A stretch of DNA of 64,000 bases from Lachnospiraceae bacterium (lineage in GTDB: Bacteria > Bacillota > Clostridia > Lachnospirales > Lachnospiraceae), in NCBI GenBank assembly GCA_028693165.1, contig JAQUVX010000008.1, forward strand, positions 104,177 through 168,176, read 5' to 3'. Positions 1 through 6,924 of the stretch are shown in pieces. Under the pieces are notes generated by a model. It saw nothing but the letters and a program-made list of their open reading frames with translations. It made no database searches and had not been told where the DNA came from. Both the position numbers and the translations under genes were made by a program. Numbering within the stretch: the stretch's first letter is position 1; each line of letters starts with the position of its first letter.

Positions 1-334
1 CGCCCACCAGAACCGCTCCGGAATTGCCGGCCGATACGAATGCATCTGCCTCTCCCTGTTTGACCAGGTTCATGCCGACCACCATGGATGAATCCTTCTT
101 TTTGCGGATCGCATTGACCGGATGTTCATCGGTCTGGATGGTCTCGGAAGCCGGAACCACCTGAATCTGCTCTTTGGTAAAGGAATATTTGCTTAATTCC
201 TGCCTGATGGCCTCTTCCTGCCCAACCAGCAGAACCTGAATATCCTGCCTGCGTGACACCGCATCTGCCGCACCTTTTATAATCTCGCCAGGTGCATTGT
301 CTCCCCCCATAGCGTCTACTGCAACTTTTATCAT
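1..334 (-). CDS. plsX: Phosphate acyltransferase PlsX, 5' part (runs off window start)
   Basis: PlsX makes acyl-phosphate from acyl-ACP for phosphatidic acid synthesis at the membrane. Only the first 111 codons are present. The start is the ATG ending at 334, preceded by AAAGGAG. The N-terminus reads MIKVAVDAMGGDNAPGEI, the hallmark of PlsX, followed by the VGQEEAIRQEL region and the conserved SAGNSGAVLVG segment at the window edge. In many Clostridia and Bacilli plsX directly follows rpmF. Here it is separated from rpmF by about 3.3 kb of redox/sulfotransferase genes and has its own promoter. Confidence 0.95.
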   Translation of the reverse strand, partial: MIKVAVDAMGGDNAPGEIIKGAADAVSRRQDIQVLLVGQEEAIRQELSKYSFTKEQIQVVPASETIQTDEHPVNAIRKKKDSSMVVGMNLVKQGEADAFVSAGNSGAVLVG

Positions 335-379
335 GCCGTTTCTCCTTTCCGGCTGATGCCGGTAATCCATTCCTTAAAT

Positions 380-408
380 ACTATACTAAATAATGTTTTG
401 TAAATCAA
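380..408 (-). promoter_or_regulatory. Sigma-A-type promoter of plsX
   Basis: On the minus strand TTGATT (403-408) and TATAGT (380-385) are separated by exactly 17 nt. This gives plsX its own transcription start about 40-45 nt before its ATG. The A+T-rich stretch between this promoter and the terminator at 451-497 holds nothing else visible. Confidence 0.7.
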
Positions 409-450
409 TATATAAATCTTCTTTTTTTGCTGCGTCCTGCGAATTGTAAA

Positions 451-497
451 CAGGAAAAAGCCCCGGGAGCCAAATGCAGCCCCGGGGCTTTTTCCTG
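451..497. terminator. Bidirectional intrinsic terminator after the sulfotransferase gene
   Basis: A long inverted repeat pairs AGGAAAAAGCCCC with GGGGCTTTTTCCT. It has a G+C core and T-runs on both strands. It lies just past the sulfotransferase stop (509) and ends that operon before plsX. Confidence 0.9.
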
Positions 498-508
498 TTT
501 CCTATCGT

Positions 509-1933
509 TTATACCTGACCGTCTGTCACGCAGGCGTCAATCTTAAAGTTGTATCCCATGGTACCTTCCACCTCTGTCATCGACGGAATCGCGCTGTCGG
601 AAGCTCCCGGCACACGGAAATCATGACAGTTCAGTCTCTCGACCGGAGTCTCAACCGGCTTCTCAACCTGCGGAACATAGTCATATGGGTAACGGTACGC
701 ACGGTAAACCATCTCGCGCATGCCCTCAAACGGAGCGATGAACTCCCATACCACTTCCTTCTCCGGAGTCACCTCGAACATACGCATATAGCAGCCCTCG
801 CAGATCAGGGTGTTGCCGTTTGGCAGTCTCTGTGCGGAACTGATCAGCGGACTGTAAAACTTGGAATTTGCAACCAGTCCCAGCATTCCGCCGAAGGACA
901 GTCCCTTGAACTCCCATACAAGCTCCAGGGTCACCGGATCAATCTCCACGATACGGGAATGATCACGGATATCCGACTTTCCGCCGTCGGTAGTGGTTCT
1001 GCTCGGCATACCATACCCGGCCCAGCCGCCGTTATCGAAGATCAGGATGTTGCCCTCGCCCGGCAGTCCCTTCGGGATCATGTGGCAGTGATGCTGACCG
1101 ATGATCTGGCCGATGATGCGAAGCTCTTTGGATTTGGTAAAGTCCGGTCCGATCTGCCATACGATCTTGCCGGTTTTTTTGCTGATGATCGCCATGATAT
1201 TGGCCTCGCGCGCATCCCAGATGATATTGTCCGGATGGAAACGCTCGTCACCTGCATCGTACCATTTGTTCGGTCCCAGCATACTCATGGAGTTGATGTG
1301 CATCCAGTCGCCCTGGCCGCCGCCGTTCTCATGGTTGTTTGGATTGCGTGCCAGCACGTTCTTCGCGATCTCGTCAAAGCCAAGCTCCGCGAAGTGCTTG
1401 CTTGCATGCCACTCCCACACGATATTGCCTTCCCAGTCAACCTCGATGAACACGTCGTCCAGCAGGCGATGCTCACTGATCTTCTTGTTGTAGACATCCT
1501 CATGACACAGGATCAGGGTGTTGCCGCTGTCGGTCTTGCACTCCATCCCCGGCACATAATAGCCGACCGGATTGCCCTCACGCTGATAGTCATGATGCTG
1601 ACGTGCGATCCAGCGCTTGTCGCCTTCATCGTCCACTTCTTCTTTTTTGTCAAATTTCCATACTACCTTGCCGTCCCAGTCAATCTGTACCAGATCAGTC
1701 TGATCCTGATACCCGAATTTCGGATCACGCAGTCCCAGACTTCCCATCAGATAGCCGCCCGGAAGCAGTTTGTTCGGGAATCCCTGAACACCCTTCCAGC
1801 ATTTCACAACATTGCCGTTCATGTCAACCAGAATGGCTCCGATGCCCTGGCACTGCATCAGGGTGTAGCCGTTCCATGCTTTCTCAGGATTGTAGATCGT
1901 CGTTCCCATCGGATAAACACTGTAAAGTCCCAT
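509..1933 (-). CDS. Cytosolic arylsulfotransferase (ASST)-like beta-propeller protein
   Basis: 474 aa, similar to aryl-sulfate sulfotransferases, which transfer sulfate between phenolic compounds without PAPS. Propeller-blade repeats of the type VQIDWDGKVVWKF, IEVDWEGNIVWEWH and VEIDPVTLELVWEF recur along the protein. ASST-like His-rich blocks are visible: RQHHDYQ (~111-117), DWMHINS (~209-215), GQHHCHMIP (~279-287), RDHSRIVEID (~323-332) and SSAQRLPNGNTLI. There is no signal peptide or lipobox, so it should be cytosolic, unlike the periplasmic E. coli enzyme. Nine cysteines are present, two as CEGC. The start is the ATG nine bases after GGAGG; an upstream TTG in frame is less likely. It lies 42 nt downstream of a thioredoxin gene in one operon. 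The substrate is unknown, and the catalytic assignment is by family only. Confidence 0.8.
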   Translation of the reverse strand: MGLYSVYPMGTTIYNPEKAWNGYTLMQCQGIGAILVDMNGNVVKCWKGVQGFPNKLLPGGYLMGSLGLRDPKFGYQDQTDLVQIDWDGKVVWKFDKKEEVDDEGDKRWIARQHHDYQREGNPVGYYVPGMECKTDSGNTLILCHEDVYNKKISEHRLLDDVFIEVDWEGNIVWEWHASKHFAELGFDEIAKNVLARNPNNHENGGGQGDWMHINSMSMLGPNKWYDAGDERFHPDNIIWDAREANIMAIISKKTGKIVWQIGPDFTKSKELRIIGQIIGQHHCHMIPKGLPGEGNILIFDNGGWAGYGMPSRTTTDGGKSDIRDHSRIVEIDPVTLELVWEFKGLSFGGMLGLVANSKFYSPLISSAQRLPNGNTLICEGCYMRMFEVTPEKEVVWEFIAPFEGMREMVYRAYRYPYDYVPQVEKPVETPVERLNCHDFRVPGASDSAIPSMTEVEGTMGYNFKIDACVTDGQV

Positions 1934-1975
1934 TTTCAAAATCCTCCTTATGTAATATGAATTTTAACGCACCCC

Positions 1976-2290
1976 TTAAATACGATTCTCGATGGCGTCC
2001 ACGTAATCGTCTTCCTCGTGATTGCCTGCGAGCTTCTCCACAACCTCACCATTATCGAAAATAACGACCTGGGGCACGCCCTTCATCATCATCTTCTCAA
2101 ACAGTGCCGCTTCCTCTTCCACGTCTACCTCATAGAACGGAAGTTTCCCCTTGTAATCTTCTTCCAGATCTTCCAGTACCGCGTGAACCCCCTGACAGAC
2201 ATGACAGCTTTTTCTGGAGAAAATGACCAGACAAGTCTCGCCGTCATTCTCTACATATTCGTCAAATGCACGCGAATTTAATTTCTTCAT
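1976..2290 (-). CDS. Thioredoxin-family protein (CHVC active site)
   Basis: 104 aa, one thioredoxin fold. The active site is SCHVC (Cys29 and Cys32), without the Trp-Cys-Gly-Pro-Cys of classical TrxA. The cis-proline loop is GVPQVV (Pro73), and a VIFDNGEVVEKLAG strand follows. The start ATG has AGGAGGAAG upstream. It is co-transcribed with the downstream arylsulfotransferase and divergent from the thioredoxin-reductase-like gene, so it is probably the dedicated thiol carrier between the two. It is most likely cytosolic because no signal sequence is present. Confidence 0.88.
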   Translation of the reverse strand: MKKLNSRAFDEYVENDGETCLVIFSRKSCHVCQGVHAVLEDLEEDYKGKLPFYEVDVEEEAALFEKMMMKGVPQVVIFDNGEVVEKLAGNHEEDDYVDAIENRI

Positions 2291-2326
2291 GTTGCGCTTC
2301 CTCCTGCATCTCCTGTATTTGTTAAT

Positions 2327-2355
2327 AGTATAACAGCTTCCGAAAGGACAAACAA
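2327..2355 (-). promoter_or_regulatory. Promoter of the thioredoxin-sulfotransferase operon
   Basis: TTGTTT (2350-2355) and TATACT (2327-2332) on the minus strand are separated by 17 nt. They lie about 37 nt before the thioredoxin ATG. Confidence 0.7.
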
Positions 2356-2386
2356 TAGCACAGGCTATGGTAAAAATAAAAAATTA

Positions 2387-2395
2387 TGCTAAAAT
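2387..2395 (+). promoter_or_regulatory. Extended -10 element of the reductase-like gene
   Basis: TGCTAAAAT fits an extended -10 box (TGnTAAAAT), with no good -35 hexamer upstream. It lies back to back with the thioredoxin promoter, so the two divergent transcription units share about 145 bp of control region. Confidence 0.45.
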
Positions 2396-2436
2396 AAAAG
2401 ATAGAAGTCAGAAAACAATCGAATGGAGGAACGATT

Positions 2437-3600
2437 ATGGATACAATGTATGATTTGATTATCATCGGTGCGGGTCCTGCAGGACTGGCTGCCGGTATTT
2501 ATGGAGGACGTGCACACCTCAATACACTGATTCTGGAAAAGAGTACCGTCGGCGGCCGCGCCTACACGACCCGCGAGATCGTCAATTATCCGGGCATCCC
2601 GACCACATCCGGCCCGGATCTGACCGAGAAGATGGCGGAACATGCCAAAAACTTCGGCGTGGAGATCCGGCGCGAACCGGTCAAGGGCATGGACGTGACG
2701 GGTGATGTCAAGCTCGTCAACACAAGAAAGCACCAGTACGGAGCAAAGGCTGTCATCCTGGCAACCGGCACCAGCGCCCGGATCCTGGGCATTCCCGGAG
2801 AAAAAGAGCTGACCGGACAGGGCGTCGCCTACTGTGCCACCTGTGATGCGGAATTTTTCCAGGATCAGCATGTCGTTGTCGTGGGAAGCGGCGATCAGGC
2901 CATCGAGGAGGGCATGTTTATCACCCGCTTTGCCAGCCGCGTGACCGTAGTGGTTCTGCACGATGAGGGCATCCTTGACTGCAACAAGCAGGCTGCCGAG
3001 AAGGCACTGCATCACCCGAAGATGGATTTTGTCTGGAACAGTGTTCTGACGGAGGTCTGCGGGGAGGAACAGGTCACCGGCGTCAAAATCAAAAATATCA
3101 AGACAGATGCAGTCACGGACTTTGCCTGCGACGGTGTGTTCTTCTTCGTCGGCATGATCCCGGAGACCAAATGGCTGCCTGATGAGCTTGCCAAAGACTC
3201 CCGCGGCTGGATGCACGTCAGCGAGCGGATGGAGACTAATGTGCCGGGCATCTATGCCGTCGGCGATGTCCGCGACAAATATCTGCGTCAGGTATCCACC
3301 GCGATCTCGGACGGTGCCATCGCCGCCACGGCCGCAGAGCGCTACATTGAAGATATGAACGATCTGCGCGAGCAGGTCTTAGAGAGCAAAGAGCCCGTGA
3401 TCCTCGGTTTCTGGAGTCCGGAATATCAGAGCGGCTTAGATGCCATCTCTGCGATCGACTCTCCTTACCGGGTCATCGAGATCGACGTTTCCCGCAAGAA
3501 TGTCTGGGCAAACCGTTATCAGATCACGTTAAACGAAGAGCAGCCCGCCGCAGCTCTGTTGATTGTCGATGGCGAGGTCAGCCAGAAGCTTTCCCTTTAA
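2437..3600 (+). CDS. Thioredoxin-reductase-like flavoprotein with degenerate thioredoxin-like C-terminal domain
   Basis: 387 aa; TrxB proteins are usually about 310-320 aa. Residues 1-318 form the FAD/NAD(P) disulfide reductase: GAGPAG (11-16) binds FAD, CATC (133-136) is the redox dithiol, GSGDQA (150-155) is the second nucleotide site, and GIYAVGDVRD is the C-terminal FAD motif. The HRRxxxR motif of NADPH-specific TrxB is replaced by VLHDEGILD, so the electron donor may not be NADPH. Residues 319-387 resemble a thioredoxin half (PVILGFWSPEY... IEIDVS... PAAALLIVDGE), but SPEY stands where WCxxC would be, so it is redox-dead. The ATG has GGAGG nine bases upstream. It is divergent from thioredoxin and sulfotransferase genes, which suggests a dedicated reductase system. 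Confidence 0.85.
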   Translation: MDTMYDLIIIGAGPAGLAAGIYGGRAHLNTLILEKSTVGGRAYTTREIVNYPGIPTTSGPDLTEKMAEHAKNFGVEIRREPVKGMDVTGDVKLVNTRKHQYGAKAVILATGTSARILGIPGEKELTGQGVAYCATCDAEFFQDQHVVVVGSGDQAIEEGMFITRFASRVTVVVLHDEGILDCNKQAAEKALHHPKMDFVWNSVLTEVCGEEQVTGVKIKNIKTDAVTDFACDGVFFFVGMIPETKWLPDELAKDSRGWMHVSERMETNVPGIYAVGDVRDKYLRQVSTAISDGAIAATAAERYIEDMNDLREQVLESKEPVILGFWSPEYQSGLDAISAIDSPYRVIEIDVSRKNVWANRYQITLNEEQPAAALLIVDGEVSQKLSL

Positions 3601-3613
3601 ACATGAATTTGAT

Positions 3614-3664
3614 CATCAAAAAAGAGCCTTCACAAAAATGTGAAAGCTCTTTTTTTGATGATTT
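3614..3664. terminator. Bidirectional terminator between the reductase-like gene and rpmF
   Basis: AAAGAGCcTTCAC and TGTGAAaGCTCTTT pair, flanked by A- and T-runs that also pair. It serves the convergent (+) reductase-like gene and (-) rpmF. Confidence 0.9.
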
Positions 3665-3676
3665 CTAAATTTGCAA

Positions 3677-3859
3677 TTAGTCCTCAACGCTAACGATTTC
3701 TTTCTTGTTGTAAGAACCGCAAGCTTTGCAGACTCTGTGAGGCATCATAAGTGCGCCGCACTTGCTGCATTTTACTAAGTTCATAGCGCTCATTTTCCAG
3801 TTAGCTCTACGCTTATCTCTTCTTCCTTTGGAAGACTTATTCTTTGGGCAGATAGACAT
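3677..3859 (-). CDS. rpmF: 50S ribosomal protein bL32
   Basis: 60 aa, full length. The basic N-terminus (SKGRRDKRRANWKM) is typical of bL32. A four-cysteine zinc ribbon follows, CSKC ... CKAC, so this is the C+ (zinc-binding) form. AAGGAGGTG precedes the ATG. The gene starts three bases after DUF177 stops, the classical yceD-rpmF pair. The hairpin at 3614-3664 ends the transcript here, so plsX is not obviously in the same operon. Confidence 0.98.
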   Translation of the reverse strand: MSICPKNKSSKGRRDKRRANWKMSAMNLVKCSKCGALMMPHRVCKACGSYNKKEIVSVED

Positions 3860-3862
3860 GGT

Positions 3863-4390
3863 TTACACCTCCTTAAACTTTTGAAATATATCCTGGATTG
3901 CTGACATTCTTGGGTCTGGCGAACTTGTATCACAAGAACATTTTGTGTGATTTAAATTCGCACCACATCTATTGCAAATGCCTTTACAGTCTTCCCTGCA
4001 CAATACGCGGATTGGCAGATTCAACAACAGTTCGTTGCTGAGCAACCGGTCTACATCCAGATTATAGCCGCTTACATAGGGCTGTTCATCGAGTTCCTGC
4101 ACGTGGTCTGCCTCTGTCTTGCTCATATCCAGTTCTTCATCCAGTTCAAGCTTGAACGGACAATCAACCGGCTCTAAGCACCGGGCACATGGAATCTGCA
4201 AAGTAAGCTCTGCGTTTCCCTGTACCAGCAGCTTGCGGTCTCCGAGATTTCGGATACGAAGCTTCACAGGTAGTTTGGACACGACCGGATAATCTTCTTC
4301 TTTTGTATGAAGGGCTTCCATATCAATGTCACACGTGTAAGTGTTCTCTTTTCCATTGCTGGAAAACAGCTCTGTTAAATTAATTAGCAT
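3863..4390 (-). CDS. yceD: DUF177 (YceD family) rRNA-accumulation protein
   Basis: 175 aa. This family is almost always encoded directly before rpmF; YceD is linked to 23S rRNA accumulation and its plant homologue to 23S rRNA processing. Cys pairs are seen in the middle (CARCLEPVDCPF) and at the C-terminus (CREDCKGICNRCG ... CSC), consistent with metal-bound folds. AGGAG lies six bases before the ATG. The promoter at 4418-4446 gives a very short leader. Function in ribosome assembly is inferred from the family and from rpmF coupling. Confidence 0.92.
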   Translation of the reverse strand: MLINLTELFSSNGKENTYTCDIDMEALHTKEEDYPVVSKLPVKLRIRNLGDRKLLVQGNAELTLQIPCARCLEPVDCPFKLELDEELDMSKTEADHVQELDEQPYVSGYNLDVDRLLSNELLLNLPIRVLCREDCKGICNRCGANLNHTKCSCDTSSPDPRMSAIQDIFQKFKEV

Positions 4391-4417
4391 ATTAATCTCC
4401 TAATACGCACCTATAGT

Positions 4418-4446
4418 ATTATACATAGACGGATTTATTTTGTCAA
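4418..4446 (-). promoter_or_regulatory. Consensus sigma-A promoter of yceD-rpmF
   Basis: Perfect TTGACA (4441-4446) and TATAAT (4418-4423) on the minus strand with a 17-nt spacer. Strong constitutive transcription is expected, as fits a ribosomal protein gene, independent of the upstream ackA. Confidence 0.9.
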
Positions 4447-4454
4447 CACCTTTT

Positions 4455-5651
4455 TTACTGGATTAATGCTTTGGTCTCTCTTGCGATCGCCAGCTCTTCG
4501 TTGGTCGGAATCAGCATTACCTTCACTTTGGAATCTGCTGCGGAGATGACTCTCTCTTTTCCTCTTACGTTGTTTGCCTCATCATCGATCTTGACGCCGA
4601 GATAGCCCAAATATTCGCAGATTGCTTTTCTGCCTGCAACATCATTCTCACCAACACCTGCGGTAAATGCGATCGCATCCACGCCGTTCATCGCTGCGGT
4701 GTAAGCGCCGATGTATTTGGCTACACGGTAGATGAATGCATCCATTGCAACTGCTGCCAGATGATTGCCCTCTTTCTTCGCGTTCTCGATGTCACGGAAA
4801 TCGCTGGAGATGCCGCCGCTCATGCCGAGCACACCGGATTTCTTGTTGAGGATATTCAGCACTTCGTTGACATCTTTGCCCTCTTTGTTGCAGATGAACT
4901 GAACAACTGCCGGATCGATGTCGCCGCTTCTGGTACCCATGATCAGACCCTCAAGAGGGGTCAGGCCCATGGAGGTATCCACGCACTTGCCGCCGATGGA
5001 AGCCGATACGCTTGCGCCGTTGCCCAGATGACATACGATCACTTTTGCCTTCTCCGGGTCAAGACCGCCGAACTTGATCGCCTCGCCGGATACGAACATA
5101 TGGCTGGTTCCGTGGAAGCCGTATCTGCGAATGCTGTATTTCTCATAATACTCATACGGAATCGCATACAGATATGCCTTCTCCGGCATCTTCATGCCGA
5201 ATCCCGTATCCCATACCGCGACATTGGCTTTGCCAGGCATCGCTTTCTCACAGGCCTCGATACCCATCAGGTTTGCCGGGTTGTGCAGAGGTCCCAGATC
5301 AAAGCACTCTTTGATGACGCGCTTCACGTCCTCATTGACGATGATGGAATCGCTGTAAACGGTACCTGCGTGCAGAACGCGGTGTCCGATTGCGGTAATC
5401 TCATCGGTGCTGGTGATCACGCCGTGGTCTTTGTCCTGCAGCGCGTCCATAACCATCTGAATGGCAGTGGTATGATCCGGCATCGGATTCTCCACTACAT
5501 ATTTGTCCTGGTCGGCCGGCTCATGGGTCAGCTTGGATCCCTCGATACCGATTCTCTCACACAATCCTTTTGCGATAACACTCTCGCCTGCCATATCAAT
5601 CAGCTGATACTTCAGGGAAGAACTTCCGCAGTTGATTACTAAAATCTTCAT
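4455..5651 (-). CDS. ackA: Acetate kinase
   Basis: 398 aa, the usual length. It converts acetyl phosphate plus ADP to acetate plus ATP, the final energy-yielding step of mixed-acid fermentation. Signature motifs are present: NCGSSSLKYQL at the N-terminus, GHRVLHAG, AVWDTGFG (catalytic Asp), GFHGTSH, CHLGNGAS and GGISSDFRDI. AGGAG lies ten bases before the ATG. It follows pta by 60 nt, forming the classical pta-ackA operon. Confidence 0.98.
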   Translation of the reverse strand: MKILVINCGSSSLKYQLIDMAGESVIAKGLCERIGIEGSKLTHEPADQDKYVVENPMPDHTTAIQMVMDALQDKDHGVITSTDEITAIGHRVLHAGTVYSDSIIVNEDVKRVIKECFDLGPLHNPANLMGIEACEKAMPGKANVAVWDTGFGMKMPEKAYLYAIPYEYYEKYSIRRYGFHGTSHMFVSGEAIKFGGLDPEKAKVIVCHLGNGASVSASIGGKCVDTSMGLTPLEGLIMGTRSGDIDPAVVQFICNKEGKDVNEVLNILNKKSGVLGMSGGISSDFRDIENAKKEGNHLAAVAMDAFIYRVAKYIGAYTAAMNGVDAIAFTAGVGENDVAGRKAICEYLGYLGVKIDDEANNVRGKERVISAADSKVKVMLIPTNEELAIARETKALIQ

Positions 5652-5711
5652 AAATGTAATTCTCCTGTTCTCTCTTTTATCATATCCTGTTTTTCAGGAT
5701 TCATTCGATCA

Positions 5712-6707
5712 TTAATTCATCTGTGCCTGTACTGCCGTGATTGCTACAACACCAACGATATCCTCTGCATAACAGCCTCTGGACAGATCGTTAACCGGCT
5801 TTGCAATTCCCTGGCACATCGGGCCGTAGGCTTCTGCCTTTGCCAGTCTCTGTACCAGCTTGTAGCCGATATTTCCTGCATCCAGATCCGGGAATACCAG
5901 TACGTTGGCATGTCCTGCAACCTTGCTGTTCGGAGCCTTGGAAGCGCCGATCTCAGGAACGATTGCTGCGTCTAACTGTAATTCGCCGTCCAGAGCCAGT
6001 TCCGGAGCCATCTCTTTTGCGATGCGGGTTGCTTCTACCACCTTGGTTACATCGTCATGCTTTGCACTTCCCATGGAAGAATGGGACAGCATGGCTACCT
6101 TCGGCTCTTTGCCTACCAGCATCTTGAAGCTGTCCGCAGAACTTACAGCGATCGCTGCCAGCTCTTCCGGATTCGGGTTCTGGTTCAGACCGCAGTCCGC
6201 GAATACGAAGGTGCCGTTCTCGCCAAACTCGCAGTTCGGAACTTCCATCAGGAAGAATGCGGAAACCAGCTTGGTGCCCGGTTTGGTCTTGATGATCTGC
6301 AGGCATGGACGCAGGGTATTTGCGGTAGAATGGCAAGCACCGGATACCATACCGTCGGCATCGCCGTTCTTGATCATCAGGCAGCCATAGTATGCGTAAT
6401 CTTTCAGCATGGTTGCTCTTGCATCCTCAGGAGTCAGACCTTTGGATTTTCTCAGTTCTACGAACAGGTTCACGTACTCTTCGGTCTTCTCATAGGTAAA
6501 CGGGTTGATGACAGTCGCTCCGGAAATATCCAGTCCTTCGCTGTTTGCCGCTACTTCCTCTGGTGTTCCGATGATGATCAGGTTCGCTAATCCCTCTTTC
6601 AAAATCTGCTCTGCTGCTACGAACGTTCTCCGATCCATAGACTCCGGAAGAATAATCGTTTTTTTGTCTGCTTTCGCTTTTGCTTTAATTACATCAATAA
6701 ATGCCAT
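5712..6707 (-). CDS. pta: Phosphate acetyltransferase (short form)
   Basis: 331 aa from the chosen start. It converts acetyl-CoA plus phosphate to acetyl phosphate and feeds AckA. It is the single-domain PTA form without the N-terminal DRTGG extension. Family blocks are GCLMIKNGDADGMVSGACHST, GAS-KAPNSKVAGHANVLVFPDLDAGNIGYKLVQRL and the C-terminal DLSRGC. The ATG ending at 6707 (MAFIDVIK) is chosen because GGGG lies 11 bases upstream. An in-frame ATG seven codons earlier overlaps that ribosome-binding site and has none of its own. Confidence 0.97.
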   Translation of the reverse strand: MAFIDVIKAKAKADKKTIILPESMDRRTFVAAEQILKEGLANLIIIGTPEEVAANSEGLDISGATVINPFTYEKTEEYVNLFVELRKSKGLTPEDARATMLKDYAYYGCLMIKNGDADGMVSGACHSTANTLRPCLQIIKTKPGTKLVSAFFLMEVPNCEFGENGTFVFADCGLNQNPNPEELAAIAVSSADSFKMLVGKEPKVAMLSHSSMGSAKHDDVTKVVEATRIAKEMAPELALDGELQLDAAIVPEIGASKAPNSKVAGHANVLVFPDLDAGNIGYKLVQRLAKAEAYGPMCQGIAKPVNDLSRGCYAEDIVGVVAITAVQAQMN

Positions 6708-6745
6708 GGCGCAACATACCCCTTTCATTTTTTACATTTGTTCTC

Positions 6746-6774
6746 ATTATATACCATTTGTTTTTTGTATACAA
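6746..6774 (-). promoter_or_regulatory. Promoter of pta-ackA
   Basis: TTGTAT (6769-6774) and TATAAT (6746-6751) on the minus strand with a 17-nt spacer, about 39 nt before the pta start. Confidence 0.8.
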
Positions 6775-6860
6775 GACATTTTCAGCCAAAAAAATGTTTT
6801 TTTTGACGCACAAAATGTCATATACTTCTATTCTAACATTGGCTTCGGGAAAATACAATC

Positions 6861-6889
6861 TTTACCTTTTGTTAAAAAAAAGATATACT
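6861..6889 (+). promoter_or_regulatory. Promoter of tmcAL
   Basis: TTTACC (6861-6866) and TATACT (6884-6889) with a 17-nt spacer. It is divergent from the pta promoter, and an A+T-rich stretch of about 85 bp lies between them. Confidence 0.6.
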
Positions 6890-6924
6890 GGCTGTAATGA
6901 ATTTTGAGAGGAGCTTTTCCATCC

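Noticed and set aside
623-1960. Long plus-strand reading frame opposite the arylsulfotransferase gene
   Set aside because: No ribosome-binding site, no recognisable domains, and it mirrors the well-supported minus-strand gene with its operon and terminator. Similar long mirror frames lie opposite ackA, xerD, recG and polA and are by-products of their G+C-rich codons.
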